64,000 nucleotides of DNA from Vandiemenella viatica. Lineage: Eukaryota > Arthropoda > Insecta > Orthoptera > Morabidae. Below the pieces are notes generated by a model, which was not told the DNA's origin, did no database searches, and saw only the letters and a program-made list of their open reading frames with translations. The translations under genes and the position numbers were made by a program. How positions within the stretch are numbered: the stretch's first letter is position 1; each line of letters starts with the position of its first letter. Positions 36,436-48,453 of the stretch are shown one piece after another. The stretch covers positions 233,623,539 through 233,687,538 of the forward strand of contig JARYHS010013630.1 of the NCBI GenBank assembly GCA_031002005.1, given 5' to 3'.

Positions 36436-36645
36436 AACAGTCATTCCAGTCTCGTTCGAGCAGCGGTACGGTACGGTCGGTTTTCCTGGTACGCGAAGTT
36501 TCCCTGTGTGCCGAGTTAACACTATCGCGAACCGTGCGCTTAACCAACACAAGTTTACCTGTCGACAACCGGAATATCTACACTAGTGCAACCTCTAATT
36601 ACGTAAATTGTTACCTAACCGGCGGCGGTTGCGTCGGTAATCGTC

Positions 36646-38293
36646 ATGCACAGTGGGGAGTATGGTGAAGGCGGAACGCAGCAGAACAACCCAGCGAACC
36701 CAGTTCCACAATCAGATGGAGACGACGAGTTACCCTCAGTGATACGAAGTGCTATTCAAACAGTGGCAGTGAACGTAGCAGATGACGAGCTTCATATGTA
36801 CGTAGAAGAACCCAGATCATCGAAACGCCCGTGCGGAAACCAGGACGACCAGCAGCCTGCAGGAAAAACGGAGAAAATGCCACGCGTCTCCAAATCGCAG
36901 TCAGCTGTCGCAGCCAGAGCAGAGGAGTCAACAACAACACCAGCCCAACAGCCTACGCCAATGAACGAAGTGAGTAATGGTGCCCCTACATCAACCCCTA
37001 CCAGGCTTGTGTCTAATAACTATGAGATGTATGATAAGGGCCCATTTGTGATCATAGTTGAAAGCACTGACAAAAAGGTGGGGAGGTTACATCCAATGGC
37101 ACTAGGGAAAATGCTCCGGTTGGAAAGTGGGACCTCCTTTAATAATATCATTAACATCTACCCTGCAGGGCAAAATAGAGTAAAAATTGAACTATCCACT
37201 GCGGCGGCAGCTAATGCACTGGTGAGAAGTAATGTATTCCCCAGGTACAAACTTGAAGCATATATCCCTAGCTACCTGGTCACTAAACAAGGGATCATTA
37301 GGAATATAGAGACATCATTATCAGAGGAAGAGATCTTAGCAGTCATTTGCAGCCCAGTTCAGGTCATTTCAGTAAGAAGATTTTACAAAAACACAGTAGA
37401 AAATAACGCAACTATAAAGAAACCATTACCAGTTTGTTCTATTACATTTAAAGCACAAAAAAGGCCCGACAATGTGAAAATCCATGGAGTCCGTTGTCCG
37501 GTAGAACCTTATGTACCGTCTGTTCTCCAGTGCTTCAACTGTTTGCGCTATGGCCATAATAGCAAGCAATGCCGTAGCCAAACACGTTGCAAATATTGTG
37601 GCGGTACTCACGATAGCAGCACCTGCACTATTACCTCTCAACCTTCATGTTTATACTGCGCAGGCCCCCATATGGCTACTGATAAATCATGCCCGGAGTT
37701 CATAAAACAGAAGGAAATAAAACGTAGGATGGCCTACCAAGACATTAGCTACCGTGAGGCACTAGCCTCTTTAGATAACAGACAATACGCTAGGGCTGCG
37801 GCTGCCTCACCACTGATACAAGAGACATCGCCGAGTTCCCTACATTACCTAACAACCAGGGTACGCTCCCATTTCCACAGGACACCCCAGCGCAACTGGA
37901 CAACTTTAAGACATATCAAAATACAAACCCCGGACCATTCAGACGGGACCCCATGATCCTACCTGGAAGCCACATTAAAACTGCCCGACCCCAACAGATA
38001 ACTACACCGAGACACAGCGATAACTGGAAGGGGTACCAACAACTCCTAATACCAAACCAAAGACCATTGGATCCAATACCAGCTAGCAAATCCAATCCTG
38101 TAGATGAACCAGGTGCTACCACAAGCCCACGGGCAGAGACCACATAATAGATATAATACTTCACTGTGTCATCTCCCTGGTACAGAACACCCAACTTGGA
38201 GGAAACCCAATACCAATAGATGCGTTAAGGGAAAACATCAGTAATCTGATCAGTAACTCAATAGTTGATCGCCATTATGGCCAAGCCCAATAA
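36646..38293 (+). pseudogene. LINE ORF1, nucleic-acid-binding protein with three zinc knuckles (frameshifted)
   Basis: The frame opens at ATG 36646 and is clean for 436 codons. A low-complexity N-terminal part is followed by a central region (about residues 130-280) in the position of the RNA-binding domain of such ORF1 proteins. Three CCHC-type zinc knuckles follow at about residues 295-355: CFNCLRYGHNSKQC, CKYCGGTHDSSTC and CLYCAGPHMATDKSC. After about 37835 the protein sense continues in another frame (FPTLPNNQG, then on to 38147). It continues in yet another to the stop at 38291-38293. So the gene has at least two frameshifts near its C-terminal end. ORF1 proteins of this type coat the element RNA. 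Confidence 0.85.
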
Positions 38294-38352
38294 CATTCTC
38301 CAGTGTAACATTCGAGCCACCCACGCAAATAGAGAAAATTTGATCCAACAAA

Positions 38353-41300
38353 ATGGCTACACAAATTAATAACATGCTGTATTGGAACGCAAGGTCCTTA
38401 CGATCTAATAAAGAAAGTTTTGAGCGGGCTCTAAATATGCACGATGTAGCTATTGGGACAGTAGTGGAAACCTGGCTAAAGCCAGAAGATAAACTAACAG
38501 TTAAAGGCTACAATGTAATCAGATGTGACAGGGTACATGGATACGGTGGGGCAGCGCTCATAATTAAAAAATGCTTAGAATACAGGACCATTCAGCTAAT
38601 CAACATTAATACAGCCCTTGAGGCCTGCGCAGCTAGCATTAAGAGCGGCCACACCTATATAACAATTGCAGCAGTATACAGAGCACCTAATACAACTGTA
38701 TCAAAACAACAACTTATACGGCTCTTAAGACAACTCCCACAACCATATATTATCATGGGTGATTTTTAATGGCCATAACACAGCTGGGAAGTAGCTAACT
38801 CAGATCGTATGGGGCCGAATCCTCATGGAGGCAATAGAAGAGGAAAACTTGGTAATTTAAATGATTGTTCGGAAACCGGATTATCAAGCAACGGAAAACA
38901 AATCCGCTGTGGATATTACTATTTCTTCACCTGCGCTTGCACACCTTCTACAACTGGGAAGTCCTCCAGGAACCATTGGGGTCGGACCATCTCCCCATCC
39001 TGTGAGATCGAGAAGCCGCAATCCAATAGATAGCGCCCCATCCCCAACATATAAATGGAATCTGGCTAAGGCTAATTGGATAAAGTATCCGGTGAAACAG
39101 TAAATGCATATATAGAAGAGGATAGTAAATCAGACAATGGAAGTGAAAACTACAATTATATCCTTAAAACCATAGAGAGAGCCGCAACAGAAAGCGATCC
39201 CGATAAACAAACCAAGGAAGCAAAACCCACGTATAACCCCCCCGTGGTGGGACAACGATTGCGGTCACTTGGTGCAAGAAAGGAAAGAGGCTTTGAAAAA
39301 CTACAAAAGGTGCTGCACAGAAGAGAAACTATATTACCCTTATGAAAATACAGGCACGCACGAAGAGATTATTAAAAGAGAAGAAGAGGCAAGGCTTGGA
39401 GAAAGTTCTGTGAAAGCTTGAATAAAAAACACACCGCTGACACAGATATGGAAACGGGTGAAGAGCTTTCGCCAGGCTGTTGACGACCACCAACATCCCA
39501 CAGAGATTAAGCCAGAAATCGCAGAAGGAATACTCGCCAGGACTGACCCCTCCGGCAGCACACAATCACATATGGCTGCAAACCAAGTATGGATCAGGAG
39601 CACCCTATACTCAAACCATTTGACATGATCGACTTGGAAAGGACACTATTAAACTGCAGCAATACAGCCCCGGACCTGATAATATTTCATACTCAATGAT
39701 AAAACACCTACCTACCTCTGGAAAATCCATTCTACTAAGCATGTTAAACAAGGTATGGCAAGAAGGAAGATATACCCCTGAACTAAAAACTGGCAGGATA
39801 ATACCCCTGCTAAAACCAGGAAAGGACTCCAAAGATGCAGCCTCCTATCGACCAATAACCCTTCTACCGTGTCCCCTTAAGATCCTAGAAAAAATGGTCA
39901 AACACAGGATGGAGTGGTACATCGAAAACAACAACTTGTTACCAGAACACCAGTTGGGTTTCCGGAAAGGTAAAGGAACCAATGAGTTATTGGCACAACT
40001 GGTAACAGACATACAAAATTGCCAGAGTAGGAATGGATACCTGTATGCCGTATATATTGATCTATCTAGTGCCTACGATAACGTCAGCATCCCAGTATTG
40101 GCAGATAAGCTAAAACGCATGAGGTTCCCACACAGGTTCATAGGAAACATATGTGCACTACTACAAAAAAAACAGAACCTTGATCATTAATAGTAAAACA
40201 GGCAGAGTTGGACCAAGAGAGACTAGCAGCGGTCTACCGCAAGGCTCTACATTATCCCCGCTACTATTCAACATATACACATCAGACCTAGCACAGATAC
40301 TAGCAGAAAACACATATATACTACAATATGCTGATGATTTATGTATATATGCAATTGGAAATACAATACTAGAGGCCAAGGAAGCTCTATCCACCACGCT
40401 GATAAACCTTGAAAAATGGTTGAGGGAAAATGGAATGACGATTGCCCCCGAAAAATCAGAAGCCTGTATATATACGCGTCACAAACTACCACATATAACT
40501 TCAGTCAACATAGGTCCCTACAAAATACCATACAAAAGGAACGTAAAATACCTAGGACTAATAATAGACTCAAAACTGACCTGGGCACAACACATAAAGC
40601 ATATTCTAAAGAAATGTGAGAAAGCCATCAATGTAATGAGGGCCACTACCGGATATTGGTGGGGGACAGACCCACAAACAAGCATATTACTGTACCGAAC
40701 GCTAGTCCGACCACACCTTGACTACGGATGTATATGTTATGGAGGCGCATCAAACAGCTTAACCCAACAACTAGACAAAGTCCAGTACAAGGCGTTACGC
40801 CTGTGCACTGGGGCGATGGCTTCAACACCTACAAACGCCCTATTAGTAGAGGCCCTGGAACCGCCACTGGAAATACGAAGGGAATATATAAGTGCAAAAT
40901 TCGTGCTAAGACAACTACAAACGCCCAACAGTTCTCTGATAAAAGCAATAACAACATTAGAAAGAAACTGCAAAACATTACACTTTTGGAAACGGAAACG
41001 GACACCTCTGCTAGCAACAGCGTACTCTGAAGTAAAACAATATCAAAACATGATATATACCCTATCGAAACTCCCGTGCTTCCAAGTTAACTACGATACA
41101 ACCACCATGAACCCAATAATGAAATGAATATACCATTTGGGGAAAAACTCAGAGCAGAAATAGAGCCTTGATAGCCGACCACACGGATGCAGACAATGAT
41201 ATATGTCACATATACACGGACGGCTCCAAGACTGAAGAGGGCGTGGGGTGTGCATATGTAGTAACACAAACCTCAAATGTTGGCATGTATAAACTTCCGA

Positions 41301-42090
41301 AAGAAGCCACTGTATACACCGCAGAAATGACAGCCATCCTAAAGGCAGTACAATATGCGCAAGATACACCGCAAACGAAGATTATCATCTGGTCTGACTC
41401 AAGAAGCGCGATCGAATCACTTAACAATCTACATGCTGGCAATGGGAGAAATATACTAGGCTACAAAATCATGGAACAGATACAGCACCTACAGAGCGCC
41501 CAAAAACAGGTATACCTGATCTGGATCAAAGCACACACAGGTATACCAGGAAATGAACTGGCAGATACAGCAGCCAAAACAGCAATAAAATCAGGAAGAA
41601 ACCACCCCCTGGCACCAGCTACAGACATCATATCAACAATCAGACGCAACACTAGAGATAAATGGAACAATATATGGAGAAAATCCATAGGAAAACAAAG
41701 GCAAACACTACGGATACCTACACCCAACGATCCCATCCAAACAGTGGTACCAAACATGGTACTAACAAGAAAAAACCATGAGCATTATAGCTAGGATAAA
41801 TTCAACCACGGTAGCTTCCGAAAACATCTATATAGACTAAACCTAATAGCATCTCCTCTTTGCGGCTGTGATGGAGACGAGCGAGGGGGATATAAATCAT
41901 ATGTTATTTGCATGCAAAAGGCACTGGCAGCAGTCCACCAGGACTGTTGGAAGATCTGCAACAGCTAGGTGTTAGCCTCCCGACAAACACCTTGAACATT
42001 TTGGGCACGGAGCACCGAAGAGTGTACAAGGCCATTGTGACGTTTATAGTGAGTAACAAACATAAAAAATATAAATCCGCCCGATCCTAA
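38353..42090 (+). pseudogene. LINE ORF2: endonuclease, reverse transcriptase, RNase H (frameshifted)
   Basis: The start at 38353 is followed by an apurinic-type endonuclease (LYWNARSLRSNK, VETWL, GGAALIIK, VYRAPN, GDF). The frame breaks at 38767, where one extra T precedes the AAT of GDFN. More shifts follow near 38815, 38900 and 38985. Reverse transcriptase runs from about 39640 (RIIPLLKPGKD, SYRPITLLP, HQLGFRKGKGT, AVYIDLSSAYD). It shifts near 40170 and continues with GLPQGSTLSPLLFNIY, LQYADDLCIYA and VKYLGLIIDSKLTW up to 41127. RNase H lies at 41168-41794 with YTDGSK, AEMTAI, SDSRSA and ELADTAAK, so all four acidic positions are kept. A Cys/His motif with SPLCGC follows at about 41850-41910, and the last stretch ends near 42090. 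It is a recent copy, inactivated by small indels. Confidence 0.85.
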
Positions 42091-42235
42091 GGGACGGTGA
42101 CCAGTAGACTGTCTGTCTAAACAGCAAAATACTTCTCTGAGATGTCTGCTATGCAGAATTCACGGCATACGTGTGAGATCTAAAACATCCTAACCCCATG
42201 TCCAAAATCATAAAGGAGTACTCTAAATGTGATTT

Positions 42236-42943
42236 GTAGATGTGTAGGCAGAGACCAGTATGAAGGACAGTGTGACATGAGATCTGTTAGCTTCAACAGC
42301 TTATAAGGTGTGATAAACATGGTTCTGCTAATGCAAAGAGCAAATTTGTACTACCCCAAAATGTTTACAATGTAAATATTTGTGTTGCAAGTTTCACTGT
42401 TTGTAATAGGAATTTTTGTAATAACTTTAAACATGTAAACTAAACTTGGTACCCAGATGTACGTTTATAAATCATGAAATATGGTGGCAGATGTAATTCA
42501 ACAAGGCGTGTAACTCATTGTAATAACTATATGTATTTGTGCTGGCTGCATGGTCTTGGAAACCAGATGCCAATAAAAATAAAAAAAATGTAGATGTGTA
42601 GGCAGAGACCAGTATGAAGGACAGTGTGACATGAGATCTGTTAGCTTCAACAGCTTATAAGGTGTGATAAACATGGTTCTGCTAATGCAAAGAGCAAATT
42701 TGTACTACCCCAAAATGTTTACAATGTAAATATTTGTGTTGTAAGTTTCACTGTTTGTAATAGGAATTTTTGTAATAACTTTAAACATGTAAACTAAACT
42801 TGGTACCCAGATGTATGTTTATAAATCATGAAATGGTGGTAGATGTAATTCAACAAGGCGTGTAACTCATTGTAATAACTATATGTATTTGTGCTGGCTG
42901 CATGGTCTTGGAAACCAGATGCCAATAAAAATAAAAAAAAAAA
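42236..42943 (+). repeat. Tandemly duplicated LINE 3' end
   Basis: The 3' untranslated sequence from GTAGATGTGTAGGCAG (42236) to the A-rich CAATAAAAATAAAAAAAAT (ending 42589) is repeated from 42590. The period is 354 bases, and the second unit ends in the final A-rich tail. The two units differ at only a few positions, for example TTGCAAG/TTGTAAG and a two-base deletion near 42834. Each unit has its own AATAAA-like signal and A run. This is internal to the target duplication, so it belonged to the inserted copy or arose in place soon after. Confidence 0.9.
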
Positions 42944-42964
42944 ATAAAATAAAAACAGTCATTC

Positions 42965-44955
42965 GACAATAGGGACAGTTTCATGCAAAGAATAATGTAA
43001 TCGATCACTCTCTGGCCTTCAACTTGAAGACAGTGAGTAAACACAATGTAATCATGAGTTCTTTCAGACTAACGGTTTCCTCTTCAGCCAAACTTAACTC
43101 CAGTGCCGATTTCGATTGTTTCTTACCTATGAAATACTATTCCAATTCAGAAACCATTCAAATTAAGTACTTCACTTACACAATACTGAATTGATTCAAA
43201 AGTTCTAACATTGCCTGTTCCGAATACGTTTAATCAGTAGATGGTATATGTTACTAAAATAAGATGTGATACTCTTAAACAGTCGTTCGGACCGCCACAA
43301 TAGGTTGCTAAAACTCAGAACAATTTTTATTAGTTTCTGTGATCGCAGAGGGCGTGTATTTACATGTTACATATAATATTCTCAGAAAATTCCCTCCGCT
43401 CTGTCCTTGGGAAACACTGTCATCTCCAATATAAATCAGTTTTTCTCGATAGGGAATTGTTTTGGTAAACTTAGATAGGTCCTATATAACCGTAGTGAAG
43501 ACTTGGTTACAAGTGGAATGTTTTTCAAGTCATTTAACGACAGGTTTGTGACCGACTCGGATGATCTTATTTGTCACGTACGAGTGTGGACACAGTTCTA
43601 TATATTTACACATGTTTCACACTTAATTTTGTACACGTCCTTTGACAGTTATTTATTAACAAAATAAGCATATGAAATGTTTGATCTCACCATTCAAGTA
43701 TATATCCTTTCCCTTAGGCGTACTGGCATTGTATCCTCGATAATGGTATAAACGCTTGCAAACTTTCCCAAAATGTACCGTGGAATGGATTGTCTCTCAT
43801 AATCTCTCTTCAAATGTTCGAAAGATTGTAACTATACCAATTTTAACTAACGGTTCTATTGCATAATTAACTCATTAATTAACTAACTTACACATGTTAT
43901 ATTTAGCGAACAATCGATAAATGACAATGTAGTATTCGGCAGCAGCTTAAAACCAATTGCTGAAAGGTACACTAATTTTTCATCTTTGTCATGTTAGAGA
44001 ACGAGTACTTATAGTCAGTCAATCTTTGAACCCTTAGAAACGTCTGCTTGAAGAACGATAGAAATGTAAATCTCTAAAACAGCCATTTGACAAAGGGAAT
44101 TGTTTGTTCCCATACGCCTGTCGTTAGTACTGTATTTTACATGAACCTTTTAGTGACCGTAATTACAATTATATCTTCTGTTCAACTGTTAGATGTTGCC
44201 TGTATTTCATGAACAATGTAAGTTTGCTGCATTTGAATACGCTTTACTCAATGTCAGTTGACATGTGTAATCAGTCGGCCAGGAATAGCACTTGTTGATG
44301 CACCATTAGCAGCCTGTATTCATACGTGCATGTGTACAATCAGTATAAATTCATTCAAAGCAAATGATATTCAAACATTTAGGACACTAATTAACATGTT
44401 ACAGTAGTGACAATCTGATGTTTTAGTAATACTAAAACAACCTTTTTACGTTGTTTCAATACATATGGAAAAACCCAACAGTTCTTTCACTTTATTTTAT
44501 TCAGAGTTTCTAAAATTCTGTAAAATATCTTCAATTGTATGATACCACTACCTCTATAAAGTTTCGGCGAAATATCAACTTTTACAACATACGATGTTAT
44601 AATAATTGTAGGTAATTCTTACGATACTTTAAACGGCAACACTTGTTGCTTCCGACGCTAGTATCCACTATTAATTCAAGGAACTCAATTCTTAAAATTG
44701 TGCCCGGAACTTCCAGGCCTCTGCTTCTACAGCTGTGTCGAATTTATCTTCTGTTGAAACCTTCAGCTTAGCTCTGAATGAGACCATTGGGTCAACTTTT
44801 GCATTAACTATTTATATAGGCTCGAAATTATCCGTTAATGATGGTTAAATGATAACAGCCTAACATCTGTTAGGTTCTTTTTAATCTGAATTGGAAACAA
44901 TAACTACATCTATTCAATAACTGAGAACATTGCCAAATAAGTCGCGCCAATATGT
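42965..44955. other. AT-rich DNA without recognisable genes
   Basis: Unique-looking sequence. No repeat family, RNA gene or meaningful open frame recognised. Confidence 0.45.
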
Positions 44956-44965
44956 AGTATCTACT

Positions 44966-45206
44966 GACCGAACGTGGTGCTGTAACGGTTAGCGTTCTGG
45001 CCTCGCATTCGGGAGGTCGCCTGTTCGAATCCACGTCCGGGCATCCAGATTTGGGTTTTCCATGGTTTCCCAAATCACTCCAGGCAAATGCCGGGATGCT
45101 TCCTTCAAAAGGCCATGGCCAAATTCCTTCCCATTCCTTGCCTCGCATCCTTTCTCATCTCTAAAGACCTCGCTGTTAAGAGACGTTAAGCAGTTAAAAA
45201 AAAAAA
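44966..45206 (+). repeat. tRNA-derived SINE, family A, variant 3' end, with target duplication
   Basis: Flanked by AGTATCTACT (44956-44965) and AGTATCTGCT (45207-45216), a 10-bp duplication with one mismatch. It has the usual head with B-box TGTTCGAATCC near 45021, the best-preserved body of the window, and a 3' end CCTCGCTGTTAAGAGACG plus TTAAGCAGTTAAAA. The other full copies have the CGACGTCGACGAGGCG end instead. This end recurs exactly in the 49-base fragment at 57646. It defines a subfamily. Confidence 0.92.
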
Positions 45207-45216
45207 AGTATCTGCT

Positions 45217-47386
45217 ACCCAAATTCCCGCTTCATCAGTCAGAGCTCCAGGCAACTATCGGAACACTAACACCTGTTCCGGGAACATCTTCAAGCCGCAG
45301 GTGGTCAACGAATTAGCCAGGTGTGTCTACATGGGATCTGTCGACAGACCTGGTCTGGTCGTTCAGAAACATTGTGAATATAATGCGAATAGAGTGCGAA
45401 TGTCAGAAGGGTTCCTTTGATCAACACATTGTTTGATCTTGGATATAAAATGAAAGTGACTGAAAAACATTTTACATAGTGTTATTCCGATTTGTCGTCT
45501 CATTTGCGATTATTTTTACTTATTCGGTTAAAAAAAAATAATGCATTCAGCTTTTTTCACCTACAGAATCAATTTCTCCGTTTCTACACATCGCGTTCCC
45601 TGATACATAATCGTCTTCACCCAAGTTCTTGATGTCTTAAGAGCAGTTTGACCGACCGTTTATACATGCTACGATACTGGAAACGAACGCTTTCGCCTGC
45701 TTACCGGACACTCTGGCTAAATGAATAATAGATACCTGTCCTCCATACTCAGATGATACCACTCGCAACTGGGGTATTTTACTTTAGATGGCTTGATGTT
45801 ACCAAGGACTGTTAATACAATATTAATAATAATTGATTAATTTAATAAAATTAAAAGGGTTGCAAGGTCATACGTGGTTTTGTTGTTGGGGCTTTAGATT
45901 AATTAAAGTTCGTCGATGCAGCAGTGAAGCTATACTGATTAACACAATGTACAATGTTTTCTCCACTACTTTTCACTTATAATTAAAACGTTCGGTTTGC
46001 CGTGCGGTCGCCAATCTGCTGATCTTTGCTAATTGGATAAACTAGTTGAATTGTAGTCACAGAAAACAAGCAAGAAACTACTGAGAAATACACCAACGTT
46101 TCAGCTTTCACAGTTCACTCAACTACAAATCTCTAAGCAAGCCAGCAGATACTAAAAACTAATCTTCTTCTCCGAAGAATGCAGATTCGAGGATAATTAA
46201 AGTTGGAAACACAATCGACATGATCCAACTCAACAGCGGTTCACCATACACAGTTTATGTGAAACCATTTCACTCAGAACAACCTTCATAGTCCACAAAA
46301 TGCCTCAGGAATGTCCACACAGTGTTTTATACCTCGGAACATCGGTTAAGCGACACACACACACGCTCGCAGCCGCGGCAAATTAGCTCCCGCTGGCCGT
46401 AACTTACTCGACCGTCGCCAATACAAGACTGTTCCAAAGCACGCTAAATAATCGCTCAACACCAAAGACGTTATATCTACTTCTCAGATCACAATCTACA
46501 CTAAAAATATATCCGTAATTTCCACGGTTATGTTACAGGGTTCTTTCAAAATGACGAGAAACCTGAATTTAATAGTTAACAAACAGAATATTATTTCACA
46601 AAGAGTTACGACGATCGAAATTTCATTACAATACAAAGTGACAAATGTGTTATACCGAAAGTTAAAATTTAGAATTCAGAAACCACAATAATAAAACAAA
46701 TGAACAAAATCACAAGGTGTGATGATAATATTTAACAATGCGATACTTGATTCCAATGCATTGAATTCTACCAAAGTAATACACTTTTAATCCAGGCAAC
46801 TTAAAAAAAAAATGCTATATATAGACTATCGTCTACATGAATTGTTTCACCAAGGCCGTTAGATAGGATACTGAGAAGAGGAACGTTTGTGTAGTTACGG
46901 TTCGTATAATATGTATTTATCGTTTTGTCGTAGTGTAGTCATCATCATAGGTTACAGTTGCATCTGAGATTTTAAGTATGAAGCACATTTCCTAACCTCA
47001 AGATTTGAGCACAGGCAAACGCTTATGTGACAAATGAAAGATCGCTAGCTTGCTGGTGTATGCAGTGAATGATATTGCCTCTGCAAAATCCCCACATAGT
47101 CCTCACGGTAGTCGTCTTTCCTCAAGCGACGCCCGAGTCTGCTTTTCCGCAATAGGCAATTCCGTCCAAAGTATCATATAGCGTTTTCTTTCCTCGTGAT
47201 GGTGTTTGCCACACATGTTAACAAAATTGGGACAACTAGGTGGTCTGTGCGAATGATATGGGATTAATAGAGAGGTTGCTGGTTTGTAGCAGAATGGAAG
47301 AAGAACCAGCTCGTCTTTGGCAGTTTTTTATTTGCTAACTAAACTAAGTATTGTGGTGGTACAGGATTGTATGAAGGGGGGGGGGG
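45217..47386. other. AT-rich DNA without recognisable genes
   Basis: Unique-looking sequence. A short (AC)n stretch lies at about 46351-46366 and an 11-base G run at 47376-47386. No gene recognised. Confidence 0.4.
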
Positions 47387-48453
47387 TGTTATGAATTTAT
47401 ATTTTATTTTATTAATATTCAAAGATAGGTTGCAAGAATCATTAGCCAGGTCTTAAAGGAAACTGACATAAATAATTTATTGTCTTCATATGGCTTCTAC
47501 ACCGCTAGGCATATTTAACTTTATCGTTAATATGTAAATCACTAGGATATCAATGCCTTAGCGTTACAATTGGCCGTTCTTATTCAAGCTAACTAACTTA
47601 AATATGCTACAACAAGAATAGTCCGTACGATAACATGAATACATGAAAATTACAGGGGTCTCGGGCGCCGTTAAAATACAAAGAAATGAAATGAAACTCG
47701 CGATATGCAAGGCTCTCATAAAGTTCAACAAATGTCGGCTAGCTCAGGGTCAAATTAGCATAAAGAACATAAGTCTCTCTCTCAATCAAAGGCGCTTACG
47801 GGTCAATCGCAGTCTCAATAAGAACTCAACGAAGCAAGACCTGGCGTTTAACACTTTACCATAGCAGCAGCACTGATGTCCGTTGCACTCTCAGTTCCAG
47901 CGCAATATACGATCACCAGACTGTGATCGTAGGCAAGTCGCTGTATAGCCCAGATCAACTGTTCTGGACCAGCGATAAGTAAACTCGACTATCTCTGACC
48001 GTGGCCCAGCAAGAATTAAGCTCGACTGTCCAAGACCGTGGCCTGGCGAGAAGTAATTCCCTCCTCTTCGGAAGGCGATGGCGTCCTCCTCCCGCGTAGG
48101 AACGTGGCGGGCAGAAAGAATACACCCTGCATTAACGCATTAAGACCCCTATCGATGATTTCATAGGCAGGTTGGAAATCACGTGATACAGTCCATCGTT
48201 CAGATTCGCGGCATTTTGCCTGCGTTCCCTGTGCGATGTCTCTGGCGCGGCGGGGGAGGCAAGCTGTAAGGTGGCCGTCCGCTCGACCTTGGCCAGGCGA
48301 CACCAAGTCGGGGCATTGTCCGAGTGGCGGGAATAACGGGACACTTCCGCCCCAGCTCAAGTCGTTGGACCCCTAGCTTCAACACATTTCTAACACTCGC
48401 ATACATTTGCCGAGCTCCCACAAATAAAATGCCCTTGCATATTGATTTAAATA

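Larger units (their letters stand above)
36447..42953 (+). mobile_element. Full-length I-group non-LTR retrotransposon with 11-bp target duplication
   Basis: The element lies between two copies of AACAGTCATTC (36436-36446 and 42954-42964). It has a 5' leader of about 200 bases, ORF1 (36646-38293), a 59-base spacer, ORF2 (38353 to about 42090), a 3' untranslated region and an A-rich tail. ORF2 has endonuclease, reverse transcriptase, RNase H and a C-terminal Cys/His motif in the order of I-type (I/LOA-like) elements. The full length and intact ends suggest a complete target-primed insertion. Several single-base shifts in both ORFs mean this copy is no longer able to move itself. The exact clade needs a phylogeny. 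Confidence 0.9.

Noticed and set aside
36646..42090. A host gene encoding a zinc-finger protein and a polymerase
   Set aside because: The domains, target duplication and A-rich tail show a retrotransposon.
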